This document shows positions 1 to 12,900 of a stretch of 64,000 bases of DNA, piece by piece. Origin of the DNA: Anaerocolumna cellulosilytica (GTDB lineage Bacteria > Bacillota > Clostridia > Lachnospirales > Lachnospiraceae); assembly GCF_014218335.1 (NCBI RefSeq), contig NZ_AP023367.1, positions 2,419,501 through 2,483,500 of the forward strand, given 5' to 3'. A program made the translations under genes and the position numbers. The notes below the pieces were generated by a model. That model was not told where the DNA came from. It searched no databases and saw only the letters and a list, made by a program, of their open reading frames with translations. How positions within the stretch are numbered: position 1 is the stretch's first letter; the number at the start of each line of letters is the position of its first letter.

Positions 1-3000
1 CCCAGTGTTCCTCATCATTAGTAGCAGTACATGAAGCCTGCAAGAGTATACTCTCAGGAGAATGCGAGTATGCCCTTGCCGCTGGTGTTAATTTTTTAAT
101 TCCCAAGGATTATTATATCCTGCTTAGCCAAATGGAGGCAGTATCAAAGGATGGCAGTTGTAAGACTTTTGATAAAGAAGCGAATGGCTTTGTATCAGGC
201 GAAGGGATTGGTGTTTTGCTGTTAAAGAGACTGTCTGATGCCATTAAAGACAGGGATAATATACACTGTATTATTAAAGCCAGTGAAGTAAATCATGACG
301 GACGTTCAGCAAGCCTCACAGCTCCTAATAGTAAATCACAAACGGATTTAATAAAAAATTGTATAAATAAAGCAGCTATAAATCCTGAAACAATTACTTA
401 TGTGGAGACTCACGGGACAGGAACTCCCATCGGGGATCCAATAGAGATAAAAGGCTTGACCGATGCATTTTTAGAGTTTAGTAACCGGAAAAGTTATTGT
501 GCTCTTGGTGCGGTCAAAAGCAATATTGGACATCTGGAATCGGCTGCAGGGATGGCTGGTATGATAAAAGTCATTATGGCTATGAAAAATAAAATCATAC
601 CTGGTAATTTACACTTTAATGAAAAAAATCCATTCATTAATTTTGCCGATTCTCCCTTTTATGTATTAGATAAACCGACTGAGTGGCTGGTAAAAGGTCA
701 TCCTTTAAGAGCAGCCGTAAGTTCTTTTGGAATGGGAGGAACCAATGCCCATGTAATATTGGAACAACCGCCGGAGTATGAAGGGTCAGAAATTGTTAAA
801 GACAAGGAGTATCCGGTTATACTGTCGGCAAAGAGTAAGGAAGCATTAAAGATGAGCGTTAACAGGCTTTTAGAATACCTAAAGAAAGCGAAAGACCTAT
901 CTCTTGAGAATGTTTCCTATACCTTGAGTACAGGGAGGTATCATTTTAACAATCGGATTGCCATAGCAGTAGATAGTGTTGGAGACCTAATCGCTGCTTT
1001 ACAGGAGGTTTCTGCGAATGATTTGAAAGAACTTTCATCAAACCGGATATTTTATAACAAAGCGGAAGGCAGTGATGCTATATCTTATCTGAGTATTCAG
1101 GATAAGAGCCCGATTCCTGTGTCCGTAATTTTGCCGTATTACAATAAACAGACATTGGATTTTGTAATAAGGACAATAAACGATGGATTCATAGAAAATC
1201 CAGTATTTTATGAACTATTAAATGAATATAAAGAGATTTTACTTACGATGGGAATCAACCTAAATCATTACTTTACAGGTAACGCCTTATTGTATAGTGA
1301 ATCAGAGACCGTCCTTTGTGTTTATGTATTTATCATTTGCTTATGCAGATGGTTACAAGCATTTGGATTTGTCATAAACAAACTAGTTTCAACAAATGAT
1401 ACACATGGAATTAGAGAAGTATTAAGTGGACAAAAAACGCTGCAAGAAGGTGTATCCTACGTATTAGAGCACGTCAGAGTGCATGAAGTAAGTACGGAAG
1501 ATGAGGAAATCTTAATATCCCTAGTGGAGAATAACAACGGATACATAATTAATTTAAACAATGGATTTGAACAAATTATAACAGATAGGGAAAGCAATCC
1601 AGAACTAATCTTCTCCATTAGCAGGGAAGAGAATGATGGGATAGATGGATTGATACAGATGCTGTCCTCACTGTATGTAAAAGGAGAAGCGGTGCAATTT
1701 AAAGCTCTGTATGCTAAGTCAGTGAGAAAGATTTCCTTACCTGCCTATGCATTTCAGATGAAACGTTATTGGCATAATAAGAATAATTCAATGAAGACGG
1801 CAGCCGCAGAAATAGAAGCAGGATATCAGCTTGCAGAAAAGTATAAGGCAGAAGATTTCTTTTATAAATGGTACTGGCAGGAAGCCTCACCAAATGAAGC
1901 TCTCATACCGGTTGAAGGAGCAGTATGGATTATATTCACTACTTCCGGTTATCTCTCAGACTTAATTCAAAATAGTCTTAAAGAAAGAAAACAAAGGATT
2001 GTATTAGTTTTTAAAGATGTGAGCTTCCGTAAAAGAAACAGTAATGAGTACGAGATGAATCCTAGTAAGCAAGAAGATTATAAAACTGTTTTTTTGGATG
2101 TTATAGAGAAATTCCAAAGCGTGGATGCTGTAATTAACCTTTGGAGTTATAAACAGGAGTCAGAGGATACTTATTATGATAACACGGTAGAGCTTTTTGG
2201 AATGGCATTGGGACTTTCTGAAATCGCTTCTAAGGATAAAGAAATAAATCTATTAACCATAACAGACAATGGGTTCTCACTAGAGGATGTAAATAAGCAA
2301 CCTGTCCATATAAGCAGCTACCCTGTCCACTTATTATCAAGATTAATAACCGGTGAAATCAAAAATATTGCTGCTAGAAGTGTTGATTTGGACAATAACA
2401 AACTTTCAAGGGAACAATTGGATAAGCTCCTTTTTGAGTATTCCTTTACCAGGAACGGATATAGTGAACTTGCTTTTAGAAACGACAAAGCCTTTATACG
2501 AAAGTTAAAAAAAGAGGGGTTGGAGCATACCCATCAAAAAGAGTCTGTTTGGGTAGAAGGAGGGATTTATGTAATTACCGGAGGCGCATCCGGTATTGGA
2601 ACAGAGATTGGTATACATATAGCTAAGGCAGTAAAAGCAACTATCATTTTAATTGGAAGAACGCAGTTGCCTGCTCCGGCTGAATTTGAAGCATTCCTTA
2701 AAAAGGGGACGGACAGCCACAGGATGGCAAAGATAGAAAATATACTTAAAATTAAAAAAGTCGGTGCAGATGTTATCTATTATAAAGCTGATATAACAAA
2801 TGAAGAAAGTACCTTTAGAACGTTTGAAAATATCTTTGCGGTATATGGGCAGATTACAGGTGTTTTTCACTGTGCAGGGAGCAAAAAGGATTCTGTAATT
2901 ACTGTGAAATCTTTCTCCGATTTTAAGGAAGTTATTTCTATAAAAGCATGTGGTTTAAGTTATATAAAAACAGCTGTTAGCAATCATCCGGTTGACTTTA

Positions 3001-3650
3001 TTATAGCCTTTTCATCAATAGCAGCACTTTATGGTACACCTGGCCAGAGTGATTATTCAGCAGCCAACGCAGTAATGGATGCTTTTGTGTCAGATTGGGC
3101 ATTAACAGAGAAAGCGTTTGTAACCTCAATCAACTGGACGCTATGGGAGGGAGCCGGTATGGATATACCTTCACTTGCTAAACGAAAAATGGCAGGCGAT
3201 GGTTTAAGGGCGATTACAATTACAGAAGGCCTGCATGCTTTGGAAATTATATTAAAGCATAGAAAACAGGCGAATTATATTGTTATGGATCTTATGAGAC
3301 CGGAAGAGTTCTTAATGGATTTGGAACATAGTAAAGAGAGAACGCCCATGTCTTATAAAAACGGAATCATAGCTTTGCCCTTGAATGAAATAGCGGAGAA
3401 TGTAGTGTCAGATAGAGCTTTACTTGTAAAAGAGACAAAGGAATTCTTAACCCGGATGCTTGCAAAATTATTATATCTTGATGACTTGGAACTGGATACA
3501 AGGAGGAGTCTAGATGAATATGGCATGGATTCCCTGTCTATTAAGGAAGCGCTAACAGCTCTGGAACAACAGTATAATACAGTGTTGGAACCATCCTTAT
3601 TTGAAGAACACCCAAGTATTGAAGCACTGGCCGAATATTTGTCGACCCGC
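1..3650 (+). other. PKS module M1: KS(partial)-relicAT-KR-ACP
   Basis: The KS triad is complete as far as seen, with Gln instead of the usual Ala before the Cys (QCSSSL). The AT region keeps only the flanking linkers: the start is KS-AT-linker-like and the end is a post-AT linker reading LPAYAFQMKRYW, while the position of GHSxG reads as unrelated VSTNDTHG. The KR has both catalytic residues and keeps an Asp in the stereocontrol loop (KKD), compatible with a B-type KR. Confidence 0.85.
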
Positions 3651-3926
3651 TTTGAGAAGAAGGTATTGAAATCTGAGAAGATTGAGATATACCATTCAGA
3701 AGCACTGGTAAAAAATGACATAAAAGAAAGAGTAAACCCTGAACATTTGGATACCAGTGAATATGATGGAAATGAAAACAGCCATAGCAAAGATGAAGTA
3801 GAAGAATTATATAAAGAACTATATGAGGGGGTTATAGATGCCTCCGATGCAAAAGACAAAATATTAAGGTTTCTCAAGAATACCGGTGACAGTGAAGAAA
3901 TGCAGTATGAAAAAACAGGATATTGA
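1..3926 (+). CDS. Modular type I PKS, partial: KS-(relic AT)-KR-ACP (module M1)
   Basis: The reading frame is open from base 3, so this is the 3' part of a longer gene. The first ATG, at 132, is internal: codons upstream of it encode the KS nucleophile motif QCSSSL with Cys at 6-8. The visible 1307 residues hold the rest of a KS (His of HGTGT at 411, His of NIGHLE at 531), a KS-AT linker and relic AT without GHSxG (about 800-1780), a ketoreductase with its structural half (about 1860-3200) and an ACP (about 3430-3650). The KR has a Rossmann glycine motif near 2580, Ser 3015 and Tyr 3054; the ACP Ser is at 3531. The C terminus carries a short helical, acidic docking-like tail. The enzyme would extend a chain held on an upstream protein and reduce the beta-keto group to a hydroxyl. 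It ends 31 bases before the preferred start of the next PKS gene and is surely co-transcribed with it. Malonyl loading cannot come from its own AT. Confidence 0.95.
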   Translation, partial: QCSSSLVAVHEACKSILSGECEYALAAGVNFLIPKDYYILLSQMEAVSKDGSCKTFDKEANGFVSGEGIGVLLLKRLSDAIKDRDNIHCIIKASEVNHDGRSASLTAPNSKSQTDLIKNCINKAAINPETITYVETHGTGTPIGDPIEIKGLTDAFLEFSNRKSYCALGAVKSNIGHLESAAGMAGMIKVIMAMKNKIIPGNLHFNEKNPFINFADSPFYVLDKPTEWLVKGHPLRAAVSSFGMGGTNAHVILEQPPEYEGSEIVKDKEYPVILSAKSKEALKMSVNRLLEYLKKAKDLSLENVSYTLSTGRYHFNNRIAIAVDSVGDLIAALQEVSANDLKELSSNRIFYNKAEGSDAISYLSIQDKSPIPVSVILPYYNKQTLDFVIRTINDGFIENPVFYELLNEYKEILLTMGINLNHYFTGNALLYSESETVLCVYVFIICLCRWLQAFGFVINKLVSTNDTHGIREVLSGQKTLQEGVSYVLEHVRVHEVSTEDEEILISLVENNNGYIINLNNGFEQIITDRESNPELIFSISREENDGIDGLIQMLSSLYVKGEAVQFKALYAKSVRKISLPAYAFQMKRYWHNKNNSMKTAAAEIEAGYQLAEKYKAEDFFYKWYWQEASPNEALIPVEGAVWIIFTTSGYLSDLIQNSLKERKQRIVLVFKDVSFRKRNSNEYEMNPSKQEDYKTVFLDVIEKFQSVDAVINLWSYKQESEDTYYDNTVELFGMALGLSEIASKDKEINLLTITDNGFSLEDVNKQPVHISSYPVHLLSRLITGEIKNIAARSVDLDNNKLSREQLDKLLFEYSFTRNGYSELAFRNDKAFIRKLKKEGLEHTHQKESVWVEGGIYVITGGASGIGTEIGIHIAKAVKATIILIGRTQLPAPAEFEAFLKKGTDSHRMAKIENILKIKKVGADVIYYKADITNEESTFRTFENIFAVYGQITGVFHCAGSKKDSVITVKSFSDFKEVISIKACGLSYIKTAVSNHPVDFIIAFSSIAALYGTPGQSDYSAANAVMDAFVSDWALTEKAFVTSINWTLWEGAGMDIPSLAKRKMAGDGLRAITITEGLHALEIILKHRKQANYIVMDLMRPEEFLMDLEHSKERTPMSYKNGIIALPLNEIAENVVSDRALLVKETKEFLTRMLAKLLYLDDLELDTRRSLDEYGMDSLSIKEALTALEQQYNTVLEPSLFEEHPSIEALAEYLSTRFEKKVLKSEKIEIYHSEALVKNDIKERVNPEHLDTSEYDGNENSHSKDEVEELYKELYEGVIDASDAKDKILRFLKNTGDSEEMQYEKTGY

Positions 3927-3957
3927 TTAAATGATTCGAGTGAGGGGGAACGCTATC

Positions 3958-6900
3958 ATGAACGACTTTATGATTGAGTATATTTCTGATTTAGTTGAAA
4001 AAAGACAGATACATTACAAGGTAGCAGCCGAGATGGTGAAAGAGATAAACAAGCGGGAAAAAGGAAGGTCAATTGCAAAGTCTTTTTTTGAGAATAATAG
4101 AGATATTGCCGTCATTGGTATGGCAGTAAAGTTCCCCTATGCCGGCAATTTAGAAGAGTTTTGGGAAGTATTAAAAAACGGTGTGTCCTGTATTACTGAG
4201 ATACCTTCCTTACGATGGCCATTAGAGTCTTTTTATGATCCGACGAAACAAAAGGAAAATACAAGTTATTCAAAGTGGGGGGGATTTATTGAAGGTATCG
4301 AAAAGTTTGATGCAGATTTCTTTCATATTTCCGATGAAGAAGCAAAAAATCTTGATCCTCAGCAAAGAATATTTCTTCAGATAGCCTATGAGGCTTTTCT
4401 TATGGCAGGATATCCAATGAAGAGATTATGGGGTTCTAATACAGGGGTTTTCGTAGGAAACCGTGCCGGCGTATACAAAGGCAGTGAGGCATCATCGAAT
4501 AAATACAAGGTTATCAATAATATGGCTAATTTTATACCTGCTAGGATATCTGATTTTTTTAGCTTAAAAGGACCTAGTATTAATATTGATACGGCATGCT
4601 CCTCTTCGTTGGTCAGCGTCCATATGGCTTGTCAGAGTCTTTTGACGGGAGAATGTGATATGGCAATAGCAGGCGGTATTGAGCTTAAGGTTTCACCACG
4701 CTCTTATATTTCACTAAGCTTTGCTGGAGCATTATCTCCTGATGATAAAAGCTATGTTTTTGATAAAAAGGCCAACGGATTTGTACCTGGAGAAGGGGGA
4801 GGGGCAGTTATATTAAAACCCTTACGACAGGCATATAAGGATGGAGATATTGTACTAGGCATTATTAAGGGCTCAGCGGTTAATAATGATGGTCATACCA
4901 TGGGAATAACAAGCCCTAATCTGGAAGGACAAAAGGATGTTTTAAGAAAAGCTTATAGGCAATGCAGTGTTTCACCGGAAGATATTAGCTATATAGAAAC
5001 GCATGGAACAGGAACTACCATTGGTGACCCAATTGAAATAAAAGCATTAAAGCAAACATTCGGTGCATTTACAAATAAAAAAGCATTTTGTGCCGTGGGT
5101 TCTGTAAAAACGAATATGGGTCACCTGGATACGGCGGCGGGAATAGCAAGTTTAATAAAAGTAATTTTATCATTACAACATAAGCAGCTGCCGGCAACCT
5201 TAAATTGTGATGAACCTAATCCTAGATTTGAAATAATTGATTCTCCGTTTTATGTTAATACGAAACTGTCAAACTGGCATTCTTACAATAATAAAAGCAG
5301 ATTTGCTGCCATCAGCTCATTCGGATTTGGCGGAACGAACTGCCATATGGTTATAGCGGAAGGTACAAATGAAAATTTAGTTAGACAAGCCAACCATAAC
5401 GCCAGCCAATTGTTTGTATTGTCTGCGAAATCAGAGGATAGTCTTATGCAGTTGATTGATTCCTATGTCATGTATCTTGAGGAAGCCAGAGAGTATGACT
5501 TGGAAGCAATCTGTAGCTGTGCCTATTTGGAAAGAGATTTTTTTAAGCATAGAATTGCGGTTATTACATCCTCTGTGGAGGATCTAAAGGAAAGATTACA
5601 GGAAATTAAGTTATCGGGCAATCAAAACCCATATTTATATAAAGGATACCTAGAAAGAAAATTTGTGAAAGCGCCTGTCTTTTTATTTACCGGGCAGGGT
5701 GCAATTTATAAAGGCGTTTCTAAAGTATTATCGGAAAAAAGCAGTGTTTATAAAAAGAGTCTAACAGAATGTGAAGAGATCTTAAGACCACATATGAATA
5801 AGTCCTTAACAGACTACCTCTTCTTAGAAGACTCAGTACGTGGAGAATTACAGCAAACAGAAATAATGCAGCCGGTAACATTTGCAGTGGGGTATTCGTT
5901 ATACAAAATGTGGGAAGCAATGGGGCTGCAGCCGGAAGTAGCTATGGGACATAGTGTAGGAGAATACATAGCGTGTTGCATCGCCGGTATGATTGACTTA
6001 AAAGATGCCCTAGAGCTTTTAGTGTGCCGTGGTAAATTAATGCAGAAGCTGGACACTATAGGAACTATGGCAGCCGTATTTACGGATTCTTCCGTAATCA
6101 ATCCTATTATTGACAGGCTGTCATATGAGGAGAGGCAACGTATTGGAATTGCAGCCTTTAATAGTCCTGCTAATACGGTCTTATCCGGTAAAGCTGACAT
6201 ATTAGAGAAGATTCTTGGAATATTAAAACAGTCCGGCATCCATTCCCAATATTTAAGGGTGTCCCATGCATTTCATTCAAAACTTATGGAACCAATGTTA
6301 GGTGAGTTTGGGAAAGCTCTTGACAAGATAACGTTTAAGAAATCACATATCCCCGTTATGTCAAATGTAACCGGTGAGTTAATCTATGAAATTGATAAAG
6401 AGTATCTGTTAAGACATGTGCAGGAACCAGTACATTTTGCAAGTGGTATTAAAAAACTACATGAGCTGGGATACTGTACCTACTTAGAAATCGGACCGGG
6501 AGAGACACTTACCAATTTGGTAAAGAGTAATCTAAACAATGACTACCGAGCAATCAAAACGTTAATAAAAGGCAGTGACGATATCGAGTCAATATTGCAG
6601 GCAAGAGGTTCACTGTTTTGTGCCGGTTATAATCTTCCGGAGTATTTTATTAACAAATCATCACAACGAAAGAGGGTAATACTGCCCGGTTACCAATTTC
6701 AGGAAAAGAGCTATTGGACAGAGCAAAATCACAAAGCCGAACAGATTAAGGGTGAGTTTGCTACTAATCCTAATAGTATACTTAATACCAGTGATAAGAA
6801 TGCTCTTTCCTTCAAGGTAAATATGAAGACTGACAGTACAGCCGTTTATTATAAGAAGTTTTATTGGGATGAAGTCTTCTTAAAGGATCATGTCGTACTT

Positions 6901-9900
6901 GGCAAAGCTATGATTGCAGGTATGGTTTGGCTGGAAGCGGTAAGAACCACTGTGAAAGATTTTATGAATAGGGAAATATCGGGGCTGCAGGAAGTGAGCT
7001 TTCTAAAACCTCTTGTTATAGAAATGAATGAAGTCAAGGAGGTTGAAATAACTGTTGTAAAAAGAGACACAGACCTTGCTGAATTTCAGGTTAAAAGCTT
7101 AGATGATGATGGGGATTGGATTATACATACCAAAGGATTGGCTGTAAGTACAGCTAACAACCTTAATTCAGTAAAAAGCAATAACGTGTTTGCGTTAACA
7201 AACATACTAAGAACGTTAGAGCTAAGGAAAGACAGAACACAAATATATGATATATTTCTGAATAAGATAGGAATTTATCATGGGCCCTTTTTTAGAGGAG
7301 TTAATCAGGTTTACTATAGCGAACATACAGATTTGATAGTAACTGAATTAAATCTGTTGGATGCAGATAGTAAGAGTATAACAGAAGACATGGAGATTGC
7401 CAAAATATATCCCTTAGATACAAGATTGCATCCGGGACTTTTGGATAGTGCTATGCAAGGTATGATAGTTACTGTTATAGATAAAAAGGGAGCTATAATC
7501 AATGACTCTGCCTTTATACCATTTTATTTCAAAAGAATAGAACTTTACTCTGGCGTTGGTGGAAAGTGTTTTGCTATCGCACAGATCAAGAAGAAAAATG
7601 ATGAGTTGATTCAATATGATATTACAATCGTCAATGATAAAGGAGACAATCTGCTCAGAATTACGGATGCTTATGCAAAAAAAGTTCCTAAGAAGGAGAA
7701 CCAGATAAAGGCTGTTCTAGAAAAACAAAACTTAGTACTGGAGGAAGAAAATATTCCTGCGGTCATGTGTTACAAATATCCTGTTTTAAATAAGCTTCCT
7801 TCGCTGGATGCAGATGTGCCTTATTCGAAAGGAACTTTTTTGGTATTTGCTGATAATTCAAACATATGCCGGGAGGTTATATCACAGTTAAACAGTCAGG
7901 GAAAGCATTTGATAAGAGTAGGATATGGTAAAGAATATTGGAAAGACGGGTTAGATACCTATTATATAAATCCCATACAGGAAGAAGACTATCAGGCATT
8001 ATTTCATGATTTAAAAAAGGAAAGAATTGAATTTGAAGGTATCATACATATGTGGAGCCTTCAAGAGAATGAATATGAAGCGGATACTCTAAGTAGCAAT
8101 AGGATAATAGATATTTATGAACAGAAGAAAGTAAGCGGCATTCACTCCATATTTTATATTGCTAAGGCATTTACAAAGGCACATTGGATTAAGACAAGAT
8201 TTTTTGTTTTAACGAGGGCTATCTACCCAATGCTAACGGATAGCGTAGAGATTGATATCTGCCAAGCACCAATACTAGGATTAATAAGAACTATAAGGAA
8301 TGAAATACCAATGCTTAACTGTCAGATAATTGAGAATGACAGATATAATGAGCTGTCTGGGGCTAGGCTTTATACAAAGGAAATTCTATCCGATACGGGG
8401 AACGGTCATGTGCTTATCAGAAATGGGGAGCGGTATGAAATTCAATATACAGATGTAGAGCCAAAAACAGAAGGTGTTTTTAATCAATTTAGAACTGGAG
8501 GTGTTTACCTAGTACTGGGAGGTCTTGGTGGCATAGGCCTTGCGTTAGCCGGTCATCTTGCCAAAAACCAAAGTAAAATCCACCTTGTACTTATTAGCCG
8601 AAATGATAGGAAAGATAAGAAAGAAACAGAACAGTTAAACTTCATACGGAGTAAGGTATTAAGTCTTACTATCATAAGTGCTGATGTAACAGATTTAAAT
8701 AAAATGGCTCAGGTTGTAAATGGAATTAGATCCCAATATGGGCAAATTCATGGAATTATCTATGCAGCCGGGATAATTGCAGATTCTTTTATAATTAATA
8801 AAGAGTTAGCTACCTTCCAAAAAGTAGTAGACACCAAAGCCAAAGGTGTTCTTATAATAGATGAATTAACAAAAAATGACCAATTAGATTTTTTTGTTAT
8901 GTTTTCAAGCATTGCTTCCATTCAAGGAATTATAGGGCAAGCAGATTATGCTTCGGCAAATGCCTTTTTGGATTGTTTTAGTTGGTACCGAAGACAGAAC
9001 AATAGGACTGGTAAAAGTATTTGTATTAATTGGGGACTATGGTCAAAGGTTGGTATGGGAAATAATGCGCTGACATTGGAGAACGCCAGAAAAGAAAGGG
9101 TGCAGCTCATTGATCCTATAGAAGGTGTGGAAGCATTTTTTCATTCAATTTCTATAAATAAAGGGCAGATAATCATTTATAAAGGGGAGCGGCCAAGTAT
9201 GGATGAGAAAAAGGAAAAGGTAGAAAAGCCATTGGTGGATAGAAAAAAAATAAGTGATAACATGAAAAAACTATTAATGCAGATGGTTTTAGAAGCAGTA
9301 GAAAAAACTGAAATAGCACAGGTCGAATGGGAAGAAAGTACTTTTCTTGAGATGGGCATGGACTCTGCTGATTTAGTTAAAATGATTGCGAACCTAGAAT
9401 TGAAACTAGGACTTAAACTATATCCCACATTATTCTTTGAATACCCCACAGTAGATGAACTCTCCAATTATCTTTCAGTGGAATGCGCCAACCAAACATA
9501 TACAGGACAAGTAAGTATATTGAACAGCGAGGTATCAAACGATGAGCAATTTACAATTCATAAAGCGGCCTTTCGTCTCGATGATATATTGAATAAAACA
9601 AAGCAGGTTGAGGCAGTACCGGAAGCATTATATACAGAAAGAATATCGGATAACAGAGCAGCTAAAGCCCCGTTAGAAGATACATTGAAACAGATAGAAA
9701 AAAGCACAAGTAGAGAAGAAGAGCCAGTAAAAGAGGTGGATGCAACAGTAGATACAGATATGGCTATTATCGGTTATGCTCTAAAACTACCGGGTGCAAA
9801 TAATGAAGAAGAATTTTGGGAGAATCTTAAAGATGGCGTGGATTCTGTCACTAAGGTTCCGGATAATCGATGGGATGCAGATAAATTATATAGTGCAGAT

Positions 9901-12900
9901 TCCCAAGCGTATGGGAAGACCTATTGCAGACAGGGTGGATTCATACAGGATATAGAAGCATTTGATCCTTTGTTTTTTAATATTTCTCCACTGGAAGCCA
10001 ATGTTTTAGATACCAAACAAAGACTTATGCTGGAAGTGGCATGGGAAAGTATCGAACATGCAGGCTACAGCGGTAAGAAACTGCCGAAAAGAACCGGCGT
10101 CTTTGTTGGAACCTCCTATAATAATTATTACTCAAATATTCCAGAAGGAGAGAATGAAACTCCATTTGCCAGCTTAGGTAACGGCAATCCGGTAGTAGCA
10201 AACAGGTTGTCCCATCTGTTTAATATTAGCGGTCCTAGTATGGTGGTGGATACATATTGTTCTTCTTCCTTAGTAGCAATTCATTTAGCTTGCCAGAGCA
10301 TTTTGACAGGTGAATGCGAAATGGCTTTAGTCGGTGGTGCTCATACACTCTCACCCAATCATTATGCTGTTATGAGCAGGGTACAGGCATTATCAGCGAC
10401 AGGCAGATGTAAAAGCTTTGATGATGCCGCAGATGGATATGTACCGGGAGAAGGTGCTGCGGCCATACTTATTAAGCCTTACAGGAAAGCTTTAGAAGAG
10501 GGGGACTATATTCATGCTGTTATTAAGTCAACAGCAGTAAATCATTGCGGGCACTCAAATAACCTGACATCACCAAATGCAACTTCTCAGGAAGAAGTGG
10601 TTTATGAGACATACAAAAAAAGAAATATCAATCCGGAGACCATTTCCTATATTGAGGCACACGGAACGGGTACTTCCTTAGGAGATCCGGTTGAAATAAA
10701 AGGGATTACCGGCGGCTTTCAACAGTTTACGGACAAAAGAAATTTCTGTGCGATTGGTTCTGTAAAAACAAACATTGGACATTTGGAACCTGCGTCCGGT
10801 ATAGCAGGAATCATAAAAGTAATATTGGCTCTCAAGCATAAGACCTTACCTCCCACGTTGAACTTTAGGAAAGCGAACCGTTTTATTAATTTTAATGAGA
10901 CACCTTTTTATATTAACGATAAAGCAAGTTATTGGCATACGATATATCAAAAACGCAGAGCAGGCGTCAGCGCTTTTGGATTAACGGGTACAAACGCTCA
11001 CATTGTATTAGAGGAAGCACCTGCTAGAGTAGCGGGGGAAACGGAGAAAAAGTCTTCCTACATCATAGCCTTATCAGCCAAAAACAGGGAATCAGTTACA
11101 ATGCTGATTAACAGATACGGCGATTTTCTAAACACTAATAAGAAGTGTTTGGCTGCTGACTTAATGCAGACATCGTTACTGGGAAGAATACATTTTAATT
11201 ACCGTGTTGCTGTTGTTGCCCCTTCAAAAGAAGGCTTAGAAGATAAACTCCACCTGCTATCTGTCATACAAGAGAAAGAATTAAAAGATAAAAAGCTTCC
11301 TGGCATCTTTGTACAAAGAGAAGTTACTCAGCATAAGCTGGCATGGGTATTTTCAGACAGCCTTTATTACAACGCTGAGATTGTTGAATTAATGTCTTTA
11401 AATAGTTTCAAAATTCCATATGATTTTGTCATGAAAAAAGTAGAGAGTTATAGTGGTTTTTTGGGCAGACAAGAAACTCCTTACAGGAATTCACCTCTAT
11501 TACAGGGGTTTGCATTACAGTATGCCATATCCTGTATGCTGCATACGTTTGGGGTAATGCCGGACATACTGACCGGTTATGGTTATGGCAAGTTTTTAGC
11601 AGCGGCAATATCCGGAATATTATCTGTTGAAGATGCATTATATCTATCTTTTCTGGACGGGGAAGGCAGCAACAAGGAAGCAAATGATAGAAAAAACTTA
11701 AAGGAAATGCTTCAAGGAGTGAATATTAATAAGGCGCAGATACCAATTGTATCAGAATACCAAAAGCGAATTTTGTATGAGGAAAAACCAGACTTTGAAT
11801 TCTTTTTAAACAACACAGCTATTAATCAGGCAAGAAAAGTTCTTGATCAGTTATGTACGGAGGATAAGCGTTATATGGTACATATAGCTAAGGGGAATTT
11901 TTACAGATATAGTGAAAAAGAAATCTATTGTGTAGAACCCAATGAAGATTTATTACCTGGTATATATCGTGCTTTAGCAGCACTGTATGTTAGCGGATTA
12001 GATGTTAAATGGGAAGCCTTATACGAAAATGAAGCGAAACATAGAATACCAATTCCCACTTATCCTTTCAACAAAAGCGGGCACTGGCTTCAGATATATA
12101 ATTACGAAGCGACAGATAAGATATTAACAGAGAAGGAATCGAGTAAAGAAGAGCATAGAAAGAGTGCTGTTTCACCTAATCACTTTAAAAGTGCGTTACC
12201 TCATGCCTCCGTTTATAACAGTGAAGTTATATTTACTGAAAAAAATTGGGTAGTGGAACAATCTGATGCAAAGGAAGCTATTACTGAGAGTGGAGTCTGG
12301 GTGATTTTTGAGGATGCCTATTCTGTTTCGGATGAGATTATAAAGTATATTCAGGCTAAGAATGGCTGCTTAATTGTTGTAAGAGAAGGTAAGGATTATC
12401 AAAAAATTGATAGCAGACACTACGTTGTAAATTGTTTGAGAGAAGATGACTTTAATAAAGTTATACAGGAGATCAAAAAGGATTTTGGATACATCACCTA
12501 TCTAATAAATCTCTTTAGTTGTTCTGAGCCCAAAGAATGCCTTGTTGACTCAGTAGTCTTAAAACAGAGTTTTTATCAAACGAATTATGCCATGTTCTTT
12601 CTAGCAAAAGCAATAGCACAGCATATAGAGAGTAACTATCCTGAAATAATTCTCGTATCTACAGATGCACTGTATCTTAAAGAGGCGGTCTATGCAGCAT
12701 TAGAAAAATCAACATTACCGGCACTTTTAAAGGTAATCCGGTCAGAATTCGCCTGTAGATGTAAGCTGTTAGATTTTGCCTGGGAAGAATTTGATTCTAA
12801 ATCTTGTGCAGAAATAATTATAGAGGAACTTAAGGCTGGTGAAAATAATTCAATATTGATGTATCGAAACGGAATACGCTATAGAGAGGAAGTTAAGAAG

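Noticed and set aside
3353-3877. Open frames on the minus strand inside PKS genes, such as 3353-3877 and 23064-23609
   Set aside because: They are Ser/Leu-rich translations opposite ACP and linker regions of certain PKS genes, without ribosome sites or recognisable domains.
3931-3957. ATG at 3931 as the start of the giant PKS gene
   Set aside because: The ribosome site GAGGGGG lies after it and fits the ATG at 3958.
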